Positions 40,146 to 49,354 of a stretch of 64,000 bases of DNA are shown one piece after another. Positions within the stretch are counted from its first letter, which is position 1. Each line of letters opens with the position of its first letter. This stretch comes from Adiantum capillus-veneris. Lineage: Eukaryota > Streptophyta > Polypodiopsida > Polypodiales > Pteridaceae. A program made the translations under genes and the position numbers. Below the pieces are notes generated by a model. It saw only the letters and a list, made by a program, of their open reading frames with translations. It searched no databases and had not been told where the DNA came from. The stretch lies in NCBI GenBank assembly GCA_014529385.2, contig CM043958.1, positions 153,597,293-153,661,292 on the forward strand, in the 5' to 3' direction.

Positions 40146-41864
40146 CTCTACCGAATCCAAGGTTACATCAATATTATTAGGAGGCTTTGACAAGAAAATG
40201 CTCAAGGTGGTGTGGCTAGCCCAATTTAGGTCGTCTAATTCGGTCATTGAGGTCGTGGGCTCAATTTGGCACATCCCATTGAGGAAGCCTGGGCGGACAT
40301 CAAATTTTGTTTCATTTTGCCTTTGGGCATAGGGCGGATTCGCAGGGGCTTACTCCCACGCTTGTGTACCTTTTGCAGGCGGTCACTGTCTGCTCGAACT
40401 GTTGCCCCCGCTTGCCCACGAGCTGCCCAATTTGCTCGCGCTTGCCCAGGGCCCTACCCGCTACCCAACCGTAGCAAAACCACAGTCCCACGCTCGCTAT
40501 TAGCACTCTGCTCATCCACCTCCAAGGGGCACTCCCACGGGTGGTCTTCTCAACTCCAAATTCAACACCTACTTAAGGGGGCTTTCCCACGGGCTCTGAA
40601 GCAACTACCCACTTGCAATAAGGATCAAAAGATGAGGCATTGAGACTTCAAACTTCGAACAAAATTCAAAGAGCTTAAGTCTCTCTTCAAGCAGCTCCTC
40701 TAGCATCCAAAAGGAACTTCAAAGCAATATCAAAGCTTCAAAAAGGGAACCCCAAAGCTTCTCTAAGGCTTCTTTGTGGCACCAAGGCAACATCCAACAA
40801 AGAGTTCAAAGGAGTCTTCTTGGGCGAGTCTAGAAGGCATCATTTTCCTAAGGCTTTAAAATTTGTCTTACTATTAATCTTTGTAATAAAGCTAAAAATG
40901 TTGCATCTGAGCACAATGACAGAAGCAATGTATGTCTAGACATTCATCATTTAGGATAATTTTTGTGCTTGTATAGAGATTAGACACTGGCTTTGGCATA
41001 AAATCCAAGCACTAAGACCGCTCCGAGGCACAATGGGAGAGCAAAGGAGAGATCTATCTTCAAGAGAGGAGAATTAGCATCAATTTTCTATTTTGCACTA
41101 GTGTTACTTAGCTTTTTATTTTCATTCAATAAAGATCTTGAGCAAGGTACGACATGACCATGGCAGTAGCAACACCAAGATGGTGCGCATAGCAGAGTCG
41201 GAACACGAAGATGTAGGAGTGGAGGAGGACAAAACAATGAAGTGGTGGCAATGAAAGTTTTGCAGGCTCTTGGACTAGAGCTATGTGTTTGACTCTTGGA
41301 TTGGAGTTGTGCTCCTGAATTGGAGCGTTTATCATCAATGGCCTCTTGGATTGGACATGGTCCTCTGGATTGGGGATGATGGTCTGGATTGGTGTAGCTA
41401 TTTTCTGTTGTCATAGTCCAAATCTCAAGGGGAGGATTGTAAGGTGTGATCTTTGTCCTATGTTGGTGTGTTTCTCCTCTATCCTACTGGGATGCATGTG
41501 TGGCACAAACCATGTGGTAGCATGTGGAAAAGGTACTCAAGGTTGTGGTACCCATGGGGGTCATTTCTAGAGGGTGTGGACTCACCTAGACTTAGTTAAT
41601 GGACCTCTAAAGTGGCCTAAAAGGTCACCCACGAGTTTGCAACTTGTATGGGCTGATTTGGAATCCATGTATGATGTCATCAATGATGCCAGATGACATG
41701 CCTAAGCCAGCTCTATATAATGAGCATTTTTGTTGAATCAATCAACTTAGTTTTTCCTACACTCTACTCTGTCTCCATTGTGTACTCTATTGTGTATTTA
41801 ACATTTTCATTGGCATGCATTAATACCATGAATGCTTCTCTCTCTAATCCACCTTGATCCTACA
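39292..41864 (+). mobile_element. LARD 2, non-autonomous LTR element
   Basis: A 5' LTR (39292-39726), primer site TGGTATCAGAGC (39729-39740), a non-coding interior containing (GT)n at 40110-40143, a purine tract 'aatctcaaggggagg' near 41421, and a 3' LTR (41445-41864). It has the same organisation and sequence as LARD 1. The frames at 40266-40643 and 41088-41414 have no family motif. The flanks (CATACTCAA on the left, TGAGTATG on the right) do not form a simple target duplication and come from different arms of the R1 hairpin. Confidence 0.85.
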
Positions 41865-41903
41865 TGAGTATGGGCCTACTGCCTCATCAAGTTGATGAGA
41901 ATA

Positions 41904-43343
41904 CAATGATACTTTTGAAGAATACATCCACTAATCCAATTGGGCATTTCTTCACCAGCTAATGTAGCAAGCTTGATAGCCTTGCTTGGTGATAGATCTT
42001 TGATCACAAAGGGTCCCATCCCTCATCTTTTAAGTTTCTTGGCATGTTCTTTTTATGTATAAAACCAGGACATAATCACATGTTTTAAATTCTTTTGAAC
42101 GTACATGCTTATCAAAAAACTCCATTTGCCTTCTCTTTTGAGCATAGATGGAAGCTACGTCTTTCAAATGGAGCTCATCTAGCTTTACAAGGTCATCTAT
42201 TCTCAAAGATAGTTATGGCCCGTCCATTCTAGTTGTTTAGCTACCCTTAACGTTGGGATTAAAAAATCCATGGGCAAGATAGCGTTAAGACCAAATACCA
42301 TGTTATAGGATGTTGTCCCAGTAGATGTCGTATAAGCTGCCCTGTAAGCCCACAATGTAGAGTGCAACTTTTGATCGCAATCAGTTATTGAATCAGATAC
42401 TATTTTAGTCAATATAGTGCACAAGGTTTTATTTGTAGCTTCAACCTGTCCATTTGCCTGTGGATGGTATGGAGCAAACTTCTTATAAATTACCACCATG
42501 AATTCATCTGGAAGATTTTCAATAACTTCATTAATAAAATGTGTGCCATGATCACTGATAAGTTCTATTGGTAGACCATATCTAACAAAGACATGTTCAT
42601 AGAGAAATTGTGCAAATGTCCTTGCATTCACTTTTTGTGTGGCTTTTGCTTTTGCCCATTTAGTGAGATAGTCCGTGGCAATAACGATATATTGGGCGTG
42701 AATCATGTAAGCAAGTGGAGAAATTGGATCTACAAAGTCTATACCTCACTTAGCAAAAGCCATGATCCCATCATTGGCCTTAAAGGCATCTCATCCATCT
42801 TTATTGGCATTTTGGTACGTTGGCAAGCATCACATCTTTTAACATATTCTTCAGCGTTCATATGTAATGTAGGCCACCGAATTCCCATGGTTAAGACGAT
42901 TTTTGTTGTCTTATCTCCTAAGAAATGGCCTCCACTTATTCCTCCATGTGTCTACTCTAAGATTGGCAAATATGTGCTCTCCATTGCACATATCCTGAGC
43001 TGATTATTCTTTTCTCTCTTATGGAGTTGATTTTTAATCAATGTGAAGTCTCGAGCCTCTATATCTATAAGTCTTTGATGTGCTCTAGAGTTATTTTCAG
43101 GAAACTTCTTTGTTGTCAGGTAGTCAATTATATGTTGAGTACATTTTGTGCAATTGTCACCTAAAACAGTGTTGCATGCTCTAATGCTGGTGTAGATCTG
43201 CATGTAGCATAGTTAGTAATATACTCATGAACATCAGCACACATATTTGGCCAATAAACTCCTAGTTGTTTCAAGCGTTGATAGTTTTTGTTTGCAAGAA
43301 ATGGAATGCCAAGTCCTAAACATGTGCTTCTAAAAGATAGCAA
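41904..43343 (-). pseudogene. Y integrase
   Basis: The zinc-binding region is at 43343-42952 ('MCADVHEYITNYATCR', CxxC-like). The core at 42706-42203 has 'IVIATDYLTKWAKA' and 'LISDHGTHFINEVI' (both Asp present) and the Glu context 'NGQVEATNKTL'. The C-terminal 'RIDDLVKLDELHLKD' lies near 42190. Frames are broken between these pieces. This domain would insert the cDNA. Confidence 0.85.
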
Positions 43344-45250
43344 TCATACTCTTTGGGACTTATGCATAATTATAAAATGTTGTCTGATCCTAAATGATAC
43401 AAATGTTTGCCAATTAATTGAAAATTCTTAGATTGCCAAACCTGTCTTATAAATCCTTCCTTAGTCCCATCAAACTTTCCTCCATAGGATAGTAAACTGA
43501 CTATCTCCTAAGACCACCGGTACCATTTCAGCATTGAAAAGATATGTATTGGGGATGTCATTGTCTACACCTTCTAGAGCTTCTCCATTTGAAAATTTGG
43601 AAAGAAAATCTGCTCAAAAATGTGTCTTCCTCTTTATAACCACTACTGTAAAATCAAACTCCAGGAATATGATAAAATATCATACAATGCATCCGGTATT
43701 GCATGGTTTGTTCACAAGGTAAGAGGGCTTGATGATCAGTGAAAAGCACAAATTGGTTTGCAAGGAGATAATTCCAACACTTCTTAACAGCATATATCAT
43801 CCCCCAATCCTTCTCTCTCAGTGGTAGTCTAGATCTTTTCAACGTAATTAAGCTGTCTGCTGGCATAACAGAATGTGATGCCCATATTTCCTTCTCTTGG
43901 CTGTTTCAAGATGCATCCTACAGCAAATGCTAAAGCATCAATATGAACATGAAAGATCTTTTCCGAATCTGGTACCAGCTTTTAATACAGGAGCAAATAT
44001 GAGTGCTTATACAGCTTTTGAAATGACTCCTCACACTCCTCCATCCATACAGGAGTTGATCAATGATTACATACATGTGTATGAACCTCTTGTAATAACC
44101 AGAGATTCCCATAAAGCATTGTATCTGCTTTGTGTTGTTTGGTCTAGGCATTCCTAAAATCACTTTTATCTTATCCAAATCCATGTATATGCCATTTTTT
44201 GAGAAATTATGTCCCAATATTCTACCTTGTCTAACCATGAATACGCATTTTCTAGGTTAAGGCAGATCCTATACTTCTTGCACTTCTCAAATAATCTTCT
44301 GAGCTCACTTCTCAAGAGAGAGTGTACACATAGATCATTCACATAAATTTTTGAGAATCTCCCCAAGTATTCTTTAAAAGCATGTGCCAGTAATCTCTGG
44401 AATGTTGCCAGGGCATTAATCAATCCAAAGGGCATGACTCTATATGCATATAAACCCCATTTTGTGGCAAATGCAGTTTTATGTTGATCTTCAGGAGTGA
44501 TTGCAAGCTGGTTGTAGCCAGAGAATCAGTCTAAGAAGGAATATGCATGCTTGCCTACCACTCGCTTGAGAACATGATCAGTGACATGTAAGGGGTACTT
44601 GTCCCTTATTGTGGTGGCATTAACCTTATTTAGATTGACACACACTCAAGTTTACCACTCTTCTTGGACACTACCACAATTGGAGATACCTAGTCGGTGT
44701 GTTCTATCTCATAGATGAACTCAGCTTCCTTCAGTTTATCAATCTCTTTCTTGTTAGATTGACATACACTCAAGTTTACCATTCTTCTTGGGCACTACCA
44801 CAATTAGAAATACCTAGTCGGTGTGTTCTATCTCATAGATGAACTCAACTTCCTTCAATTTATCAATCTCTTTCTTGATGCGCTTAGCAAATGTGTCCTT
44901 ATACGTGTACGGTCTTTCTCAACTAGGCTTTCTTGATGCGCTTAGCAAATGTACCATTATCAGTGTACAGTCTCTATTGGATGGGCTTTGCATCGGGTTT
45001 TAATGGGATTTCGTGTTGGCATATTGTCGGATCTACTCCTTTTAGGTCTTATATGACCAAGCAAACACGTCCTTGTACTCCTTGAGAATACTTATGAGCT
45101 TCTCTTCTTCTTCGGAACTTAGATCAGTTGCTATATAGACCGGCCTTGGCACTTCTCCTGGTTCTGCCAAGTCTATCTTCTTTGCGTCCTCTGTTCCGTC
45201 ATATGACTCCTTGTCCTTTTGCTCTTGTATGGGCTATGTCATCACTACTT
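43344..45250 (-). pseudogene. Y reverse transcriptase and RNase H
   Basis: RT begins near 45200 ('EEEEKLISILKEYKDVFAW') and runs through 'AKRIKKEIDKLKEVEFIYEIEH', 'PKKNGKL' and 'MPFGLINALATFQRLLAHAF'. The catalytic box reads YVND ('IYVNDLCVHS', near 44340) instead of YVDD. RNase H is at 43866-43654 ('LLREKDWGMIYAVKKCWNYLL', 'FTDHQALL'). Two tandem duplications break it: about 123 bp at 44630-44875 and about 50 bp at 44873-44955. Many stops are present. Confidence 0.85.
44630..44955. repeat. Tandem duplications inside Y reverse transcriptase
   Basis: The segment starting 'ttagattgacacacactcaag' at about 44630 is repeated at about 44753 with a few differences. Just downstream, 'tttcttgatgcgcttagcaaatgt' occurs at about 44870 and 44930. 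Both disrupt the RT frame. Confidence 0.8.
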
Positions 45251-45639
45251 TTCTTTCATGTATCATGAATTTTCTATAGTGGGAAGGTACACTCATTTTG
45301 TCGTCATTTTTCTCACCCTCTTTGTTATCACTCTCTATTTCCGTTTTTGACACTTCCTTCAGAGTTTTCTTGAACTCTCTATATTTCTTTTTCTCTCAAC
45401 CTTGGTCCATTTAGTTTCTCCGAACTTGTCTAGTTTTGATTCTTTTGTTTTCTTGGGTTTTCCTTTAGTTTCAATCTTTCAAGTTTTTTTTCTCAGGTCT
45501 CTTATGTTGTCGTGTGTCTTTGGATCTTGAGCTCTAGGAAATCTCCCTGAAACTTTGTCTTTAACACAATCTTGAACTTTTACAAACATCAAAAATTGTG
45601 TTTTACCTCTTATCCTAGGCATCAATTTTCTCTAGCCCT

Positions 45640-45644
45640 ATGCT
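45640..45644. repeat. Left putative target duplication of the Penelope-like element (ATGCT)
   Basis: ATGCT at 45640-45644 is repeated at 49350-49354. Removing one copy and everything between makes the Y minus-strand linker continuous. Five bases is short, so chance cannot be excluded. Confidence 0.5.
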
Positions 45645-45673
45645 CAGTTCTCTTTTTCTTATAGCGTTGTTGA

Positions 45674-46291
45674 CATCACACAACCATTAAGGAGCTCATA
45701 GAGCTAGAAGTTCGCAAGCATTTCCAATCCCTCCCTCTCACTAAGTCACCAAGAAATTGTGCCCCGGCCAAAACCCCCTTTTACCCCCCTAGAACCTCTC
45801 TCACATCTTCCTCCCACCTTGCACACCCTCCCTCATCCCCCACCAAAACCCATATCAAAACCCCAAAGACCCAAACTAGCTCAACTCTCTTCATAAATCA
45901 CGAACCACCCCACTCTCCTCCCCATGCCCCGCCCTCCAAAAAACCCTTCCCCTACTCCCCTCCCACCAAGCCTATCAAAAACCCAAAATACCCCCTCAAT
46001 CGCATTCATAACCTCTTTACAGCTCATATCCATTCTACCTACAACCCTAAAACAAAAACCAAACCATTCCCCTACAACAAGCTAACCAAACCTCCCAACC
46101 ACAATAATCGTCCTCAAGAAGACAACAAAGCCGGCAACACCCACCACCACCACTACACCAATCGCGACGACGACATTAACCACAAGCGAACCTATGACGA
46201 CGACAACAACCACAAGCGAGCCTATGACGACGACAACAACCACAAGCGTGCCTACAAAGAGACGGGAAAAGGAAAAGGGAGGAGGGACTAG
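45674..46291 (+). other. Open Pro/Ser/Thr-rich frame upstream of the Penelope-like RT
   Basis: A stop-free stretch of about 205 codons, from just after a TGA at 45671 to a TAG at 46289, with no ATG in frame. It reads 'KELIELEVRKHFQSLPLTKS' early, then Pro-rich words, a 'HHHHY' cluster, and a 10-residue unit (containing 'YDDDNNHKRA') repeated because of a 30-bp DNA repeat. It overlaps the RT frame by about 60 bases, one frame apart. It may be the N-terminal part of the element's protein joined by a frameshift, or a separate ORF1. Composition matches the RT frame. No known domain was recognised. Confidence 0.45.
46185..46256 (+). repeat. 30-bp tandem repeat, about 2.4 units
   Basis: Unit 'cacaagcgagcctatgacga' plus 'cgacaacaac', with starts at about 46191, 46221 and 46241 (the last partial). 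It lies at the join of the upstream open frame and the RT frame. Confidence 0.8.
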
Positions 46292-46320
46292 GGCCTTCTT
46301 GTCCAACCTCTTGGTTACAC

Positions 46321-48330
46321 TTGCTTTTTAGCAAGCCCCCCCTCCTCCCTTACATTTGGACAAACCCTCAACTCTCTACCCCTTCCACCTCAACACCTTC
46401 TACCCTAACCATTTCCAATGGAACCTTCCCTATCCTTTGCAAGAAACTTCCCACGGATAGAGGAAGGAAGAGACACAAATTTTGGCTTCCTCTCATAAAT
46501 CCCCATGCCTTTGAGCTCAAAATTTTTGGTAAGCTCCCTTCGTCTACCTTGGTCAACAACCTTTGTACTAACTTTGTACATAATCTTACCTCCCGTCCCC
46601 TCTCTAACGATGAAAAGAAATGCTTAGACCTAGGACTTAAATACATCCCCCCTCCCCCGAACCCCCCAACAGAACTCATTATCAAAGCCCACAACTCCTT
46701 GGCAAGAAGTTTACAACTCAAAATGTTTTTCCAATCTTCTATATCCAACAAACCCCCCCCTTACAAAATCCCTAACCCCTCTTGGATACCCCCCTCCTTA
46801 GATCCTACACTAGAGGGGATCACATCCCTAAACCTCCAAAATCTTAAAGATACGCTTGTACATTATAAATTTTCCCACTCAAAATTTCCCAAATTCGTCA
46901 AGCGTGCCCTTAAAACTCTTTCAATGGATGACACAATAGTCATCAAACCGGCGGACAAAAATCTTGGCCTTACCATCCTATCACGGGAATGGTACGAACA
47001 AGAAGCCTATAGGCAACTCAATGATACATCCACATACACACCCCTCACCCCACCTTCACTAAACTACCTCGCCTCCTTACTCCACTCCATCACCATCAAA
47101 TACACTCTCCTAACCCCAGTTGAAGCCACCTTTATCCTCACACCACTCCTTAAACCCTTCAAGCCCTGTCCTATCCAATTTCTCCCCAAGCTACACAAAC
47201 CCATACTTGTAGCCCGCCCTATTTGCTCTTACCGTGGATACGTGTTTGAAAATGCTTCTAAATGGCTACACTTCCAACTTTATCCTATCCTTCTTTCACA
47301 AAAACAACACCTTAAAGACTCACTATCCCTTATCACCGATCTCCACTCCCAGACTTTCCCCCCCCATTGTCTCCTTTTCACCTTAGATGTAACCTCCCTT
47401 TACCCTAGCATACCTATGACTAAGGGACTCATAGCCCTCAGAAATACCATCACTAACTCCTTCTATACCCCAAAAACAGAGTTCATCATCTCACTTGCCA
47501 CCCTTATTCTTTCACACCATTATCTCTGCTTCAAAGATAAAGTGTGGCAGCAAATTAAAGGCACCGCAATGGGATCTAATTTCGCAGTAGTGTATGCTTG
47601 CCTCTTTCTCTGCCACCTAGAAAACCAATCCCTTCTTCTCCTCAGCCCGAACCTAGCATATTATAAAAGATTCATAGATGATGCCTTCGGGGTCTGGACA
47701 GGTAGTCGCAAATCACTTACCAAAGCCCTCGCTTCTTACACCTTCCCTTTACAAAAACATTTAGTGATCTCTCCCATCATCTCCTCCTTCGAGGCTACCA
47801 TCTTAGATATCCACTTCTACAAGGGACATGCTTTTAACTCTTATGGTATCCTTGATTCCAATTGTTACCAAAAGCCTCTCAACTCATACCAATATATACC
47901 TTGGATCTCTTGGCACCCGCTCCACCAAAAAGTAGCCTTTATCAAAACAGAACTCAGGCGCTATATCATCAGGGAAAGTAATCCCGACGGATTCGCTAGC
48001 TTGAGAAACCTCTTCTTCCTAAGACTCATTCGCAGAGGCTACCCAAGAAGCTTCCTTCTTAAGATATTTGGTTTGATCACTTATAAGGAACGTACCTCAC
48101 TCTTAACCAAAACCCCTTCTTCAAAAAATCCTCTCCCTAACATCCTCAAACTCCCTTTTGCACCAGAAACTCGAAGACTTCATCCTACCCTTACAATAGG
48201 CAAACCTATCCATATAGCCTGCAATCACTCTCCCACCCTTTCTCATCTTGGCAAACCTATCCTATGTTGGACCAATGGCCATAACTTAGGCACTCTTCTA
48301 ACTAAATCCAAAAACAAGATTCAAACCTAG
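46321..48330 (+). CDS. Penelope-like reverse transcriptase (669 codons from TTG; open from 46228)
   Basis: An uninterrupted frame with Penelope-type RT motifs. Residues are counted from the TTG at 46321: N-terminal 'LSNDEKKCLDLGLKYIPPP' (95-113); 'VIKPADKNLGLTILSREWY' (207-225); 'FLPKLHKP' (288-295) and 'RPICSYRGYVFENASKWL' (299-316); motif A 'FTLDVTSLYPSIP' with Asp356; motif B 'QIKGTAMGSNFAVVYA' (411-426); motif C 'RFIDDAFGVW' with Asp453 and Asp454; 'ILDIHFYKG' (494-502); thumb words 'CYQKPLNSYQYIPWISWHPL' (515-534). It ends in a 'NLGTLLTKSKNKIQT' word that in relatives lies just before the endonuclease linker. The enzyme would copy element RNA at the target. There is no ATG near the front (the first internal Met codon is at residue 135), so the true start is probably in the upstream frame. 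It is the only long pol-type frame here that is intact with all its catalytic residues. Confidence 0.9.
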   Translation: MLFSKPPLLPYIWTNPQLSTPSTSTPSTLTISNGTFPILCKKLPTDRGRKRHKFWLPLINPHAFELKIFGKLPSSTLVNNLCTNFVHNLTSRPLSNDEKKCLDLGLKYIPPPPNPPTELIIKAHNSLARSLQLKMFFQSSISNKPPPYKIPNPSWIPPSLDPTLEGITSLNLQNLKDTLVHYKFSHSKFPKFVKRALKTLSMDDTIVIKPADKNLGLTILSREWYEQEAYRQLNDTSTYTPLTPPSLNYLASLLHSITIKYTLLTPVEATFILTPLLKPFKPCPIQFLPKLHKPILVARPICSYRGYVFENASKWLHFQLYPILLSQKQHLKDSLSLITDLHSQTFPPHCLLFTLDVTSLYPSIPMTKGLIALRNTITNSFYTPKTEFIISLATLILSHHYLCFKDKVWQQIKGTAMGSNFAVVYACLFLCHLENQSLLLLSPNLAYYKRFIDDAFGVWTGSRKSLTKALASYTFPLQKHLVISPIISSFEATILDIHFYKGHAFNSYGILDSNCYQKPLNSYQYIPWISWHPLHQKVAFIKTELRRYIIRESNPDGFASLRNLFFLRLIRRGYPRSFLLKIFGLITYKERTSLLTKTPSSKNPLPNILKLPFAPETRRLHPTLTIGKPIHIACNHSPTLSHLGKPILCWTNGHNLGTLLTKSKNKIQT

Positions 48331-48393
48331 TTTTTTTTAAAAAGACACTCTTCTAACCAAATCCAAAAACAAGATTCAAGCCAAGTTTTTTTA
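48291..48393 (+). repeat. 55-bp tandem duplication across the RT stop codon
   Basis: 'cactcttctaac' starts at 48291 and again at 48346, each followed by 'aaatccaaaaacaagattca' and a T run. The RT stop (TAG, 48328-48330) lies in the first unit. The second unit changes that codon to AAG. It is a recent local duplication at the 3' end of the ORF. Confidence 0.85.
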
Positions 48394-49159
48394 ATACTCT
48401 TTATTCCCTCCCTAACCACTACCGCTTATTTTGCAGGTTGATCCTTAAAACCCCTCCTTCGTTTCCCTCCCATATAAACCTCACTGACGATAAAGACCCC
48501 TCCTATCCTAAAAAATCCCCATTCTTGGAGCTACATTCCAAATTTTTGTCCCGTTGAATGGTACTATTGTAACACCTTTTTATGAAATTAAATACTCTCC
48601 CTTGCTCCTCAAGGCCTCCCCCCCCCCCCCATTCCCCCGATGTACACCGTACACCCGGTCATGTGCATTACACTCCCAGTCTTGGATTAGATACTCTTTT
48701 GAGACCCAACATCGTCTTTTCCTAACAATCATTTCATGGAGAGTTCTTAGCTACACCACCCTTCACGTTCTTAGCTTGATAAACCTCCCTTACCCTCTAT
48801 TCCCCCCTTATTGCCTAATTTAGTCCCCTTCAGGACTTAAACCCCCCCTTGAGGGATACACCCCCTTATATTGCGTTCAACGCCCGCCACACACCCCCCC
48901 CCCCCCCACCCACCCACCCACCATTTTTTCCATATATTATCGGGCCCCGCTTTCACTTAAACTGCTCCTCGAAAAACAATCAATGGAGACGTTCCCATAT
49001 TTTCAGGCCCCGCCTCCACTTTAACCACTCCTCAATAACAATCAATGAAGACTTCCCTTGATTTTACGGGGACTCTACATCACACTATACACCACTCTTT
49101 TCCTTCAGTTAGAGGAACTATCTCCCTAACTTAACCCCTTCAAAAGTACACTTCCTTCT

Positions 49160-49193
<34 letters not shown>

Positions 49194-49220
49194 TTTCTTT
49201 CTCTCCTCTCTCCTTTCTCC
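48331..49220 (+). other. Penelope-like element 3' region, C-rich, non-coding
   Basis: Stops in all frames and no GIY-YIG motif. It contains C runs at 48618-48630 (13), 48894-48907 (14, followed by four ACCC units) and 49161-49190 (30). An imperfect 64-bp tandem repeat lies at 48929-48992 and 48993-49056, with words 'ggccccgc', 'actcctc' and 'caatcaatg'. It probably serves as the 3' UTR or terminal repeat. Confidence 0.7.
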
Positions 49221-49262
49221 TACCACTGATGAGCTCCTCAATGGAGCGAAACGCGTTTGGTA
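49221..49262 (+). ncRNA. Minimal type I hammerhead ribozyme motif
   Basis: All invariant core positions are present in order. Stem I strand UACCA (49221-49225); CUGAUGA (49226-49232); stem II GCUCC (49233-49237), loop UCAAU, GGAGC (49243-49247), five perfect pairs; GAAA (49248-49251); minimal stem III A-C/G-U with a two-base loop (49251-49256); cleavage base U49257 in a GUU triplet; stem I partner UGGUA (49258-49262), five perfect pairs. Predicted cleavage falls between 49257 and 49258. It is on the same strand as the Penelope-like RT and about 90 bp from the element's right end. Hammerheads with very short stem III are known in Penelope-like elements, where two copies may act as a dimer. ACGCGU here is self-complementary, which fits that. 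Activity is not shown by the sequence alone. Confidence 0.8.
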
Positions 49263-49349
49263 CCCCGTACCCCATAGCCCACCCACACCGCACCTCCCCG
49301 TAGCCCACCACACCTCCCCTCCTTATTACTCATAAGCATAGTGCTTCGC

Positions 49350-49354
49350 ATGCT
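49350..49354. repeat. Right putative target duplication (ATGCT)
   Basis: Partner of 45640-45644. It marks the point where Y minus-strand sequence resumes ('FIIMFQH' reading leftwards). Confidence 0.5.

Larger units (their letters stand above)
37175..41864. repeat. Large duplicated block, copy D (partner 3205-7468)
   Basis: Partner of 3205-7468. It begins after a (CT)n tract (37129-37173) and ends with the LARD 2 3' LTR. It carries an extra 153-bp tandem duplication (unit starts 37448 and 37601) that copy C lacks, a (GT)n tract at 38045-38077, and a more complete LARD 5' LTR. Confidence 0.8.
45645..49349 (+). mobile_element. Penelope-like retroelement without visible GIY-YIG endonuclease
   Basis: About 3.7 kb inserted in the PR-RT linker of Y. 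It contains an upstream Pro-rich open frame (45674-46291), a long reverse transcriptase frame ending at 48330, a C-rich 3' region of about 1 kb with tandem duplications and homopolymer C tracts, and a hammerhead ribozyme motif at 49221-49262. The RT has the Penelope order of motifs, not that of LINE or LTR elements. No GIY-YIG word was found in the three plus frames after the RT or in the upstream frame. It could be an endonuclease-deficient (Athena/Coprina-type) member, or one that lost its endonuclease. The plus strand is very rich in C and poor in G, unlike its AT-rich surroundings. Confidence 0.85.

Noticed and set aside
46035-46050. Telomere-like words (CCCTAAA) near the Penelope-like element
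   Set aside because: Only isolated single occurrences in C-rich sequence and no array, so there is no evidence of a telomeric location.
46082-46306. Val-rich minus-strand frame that looks like a membrane segment
   Set aside because: It is the antisense of the Thr/Asp-rich 30-bp repeat in the Penelope-like element.
48331-49150. Possible GIY-YIG endonuclease downstream of the RT
   Set aside because: I read the plus frames and found no GIY...YIG-like spacing or its usual Cys-rich linker, only short Pro-rich pieces between stops.
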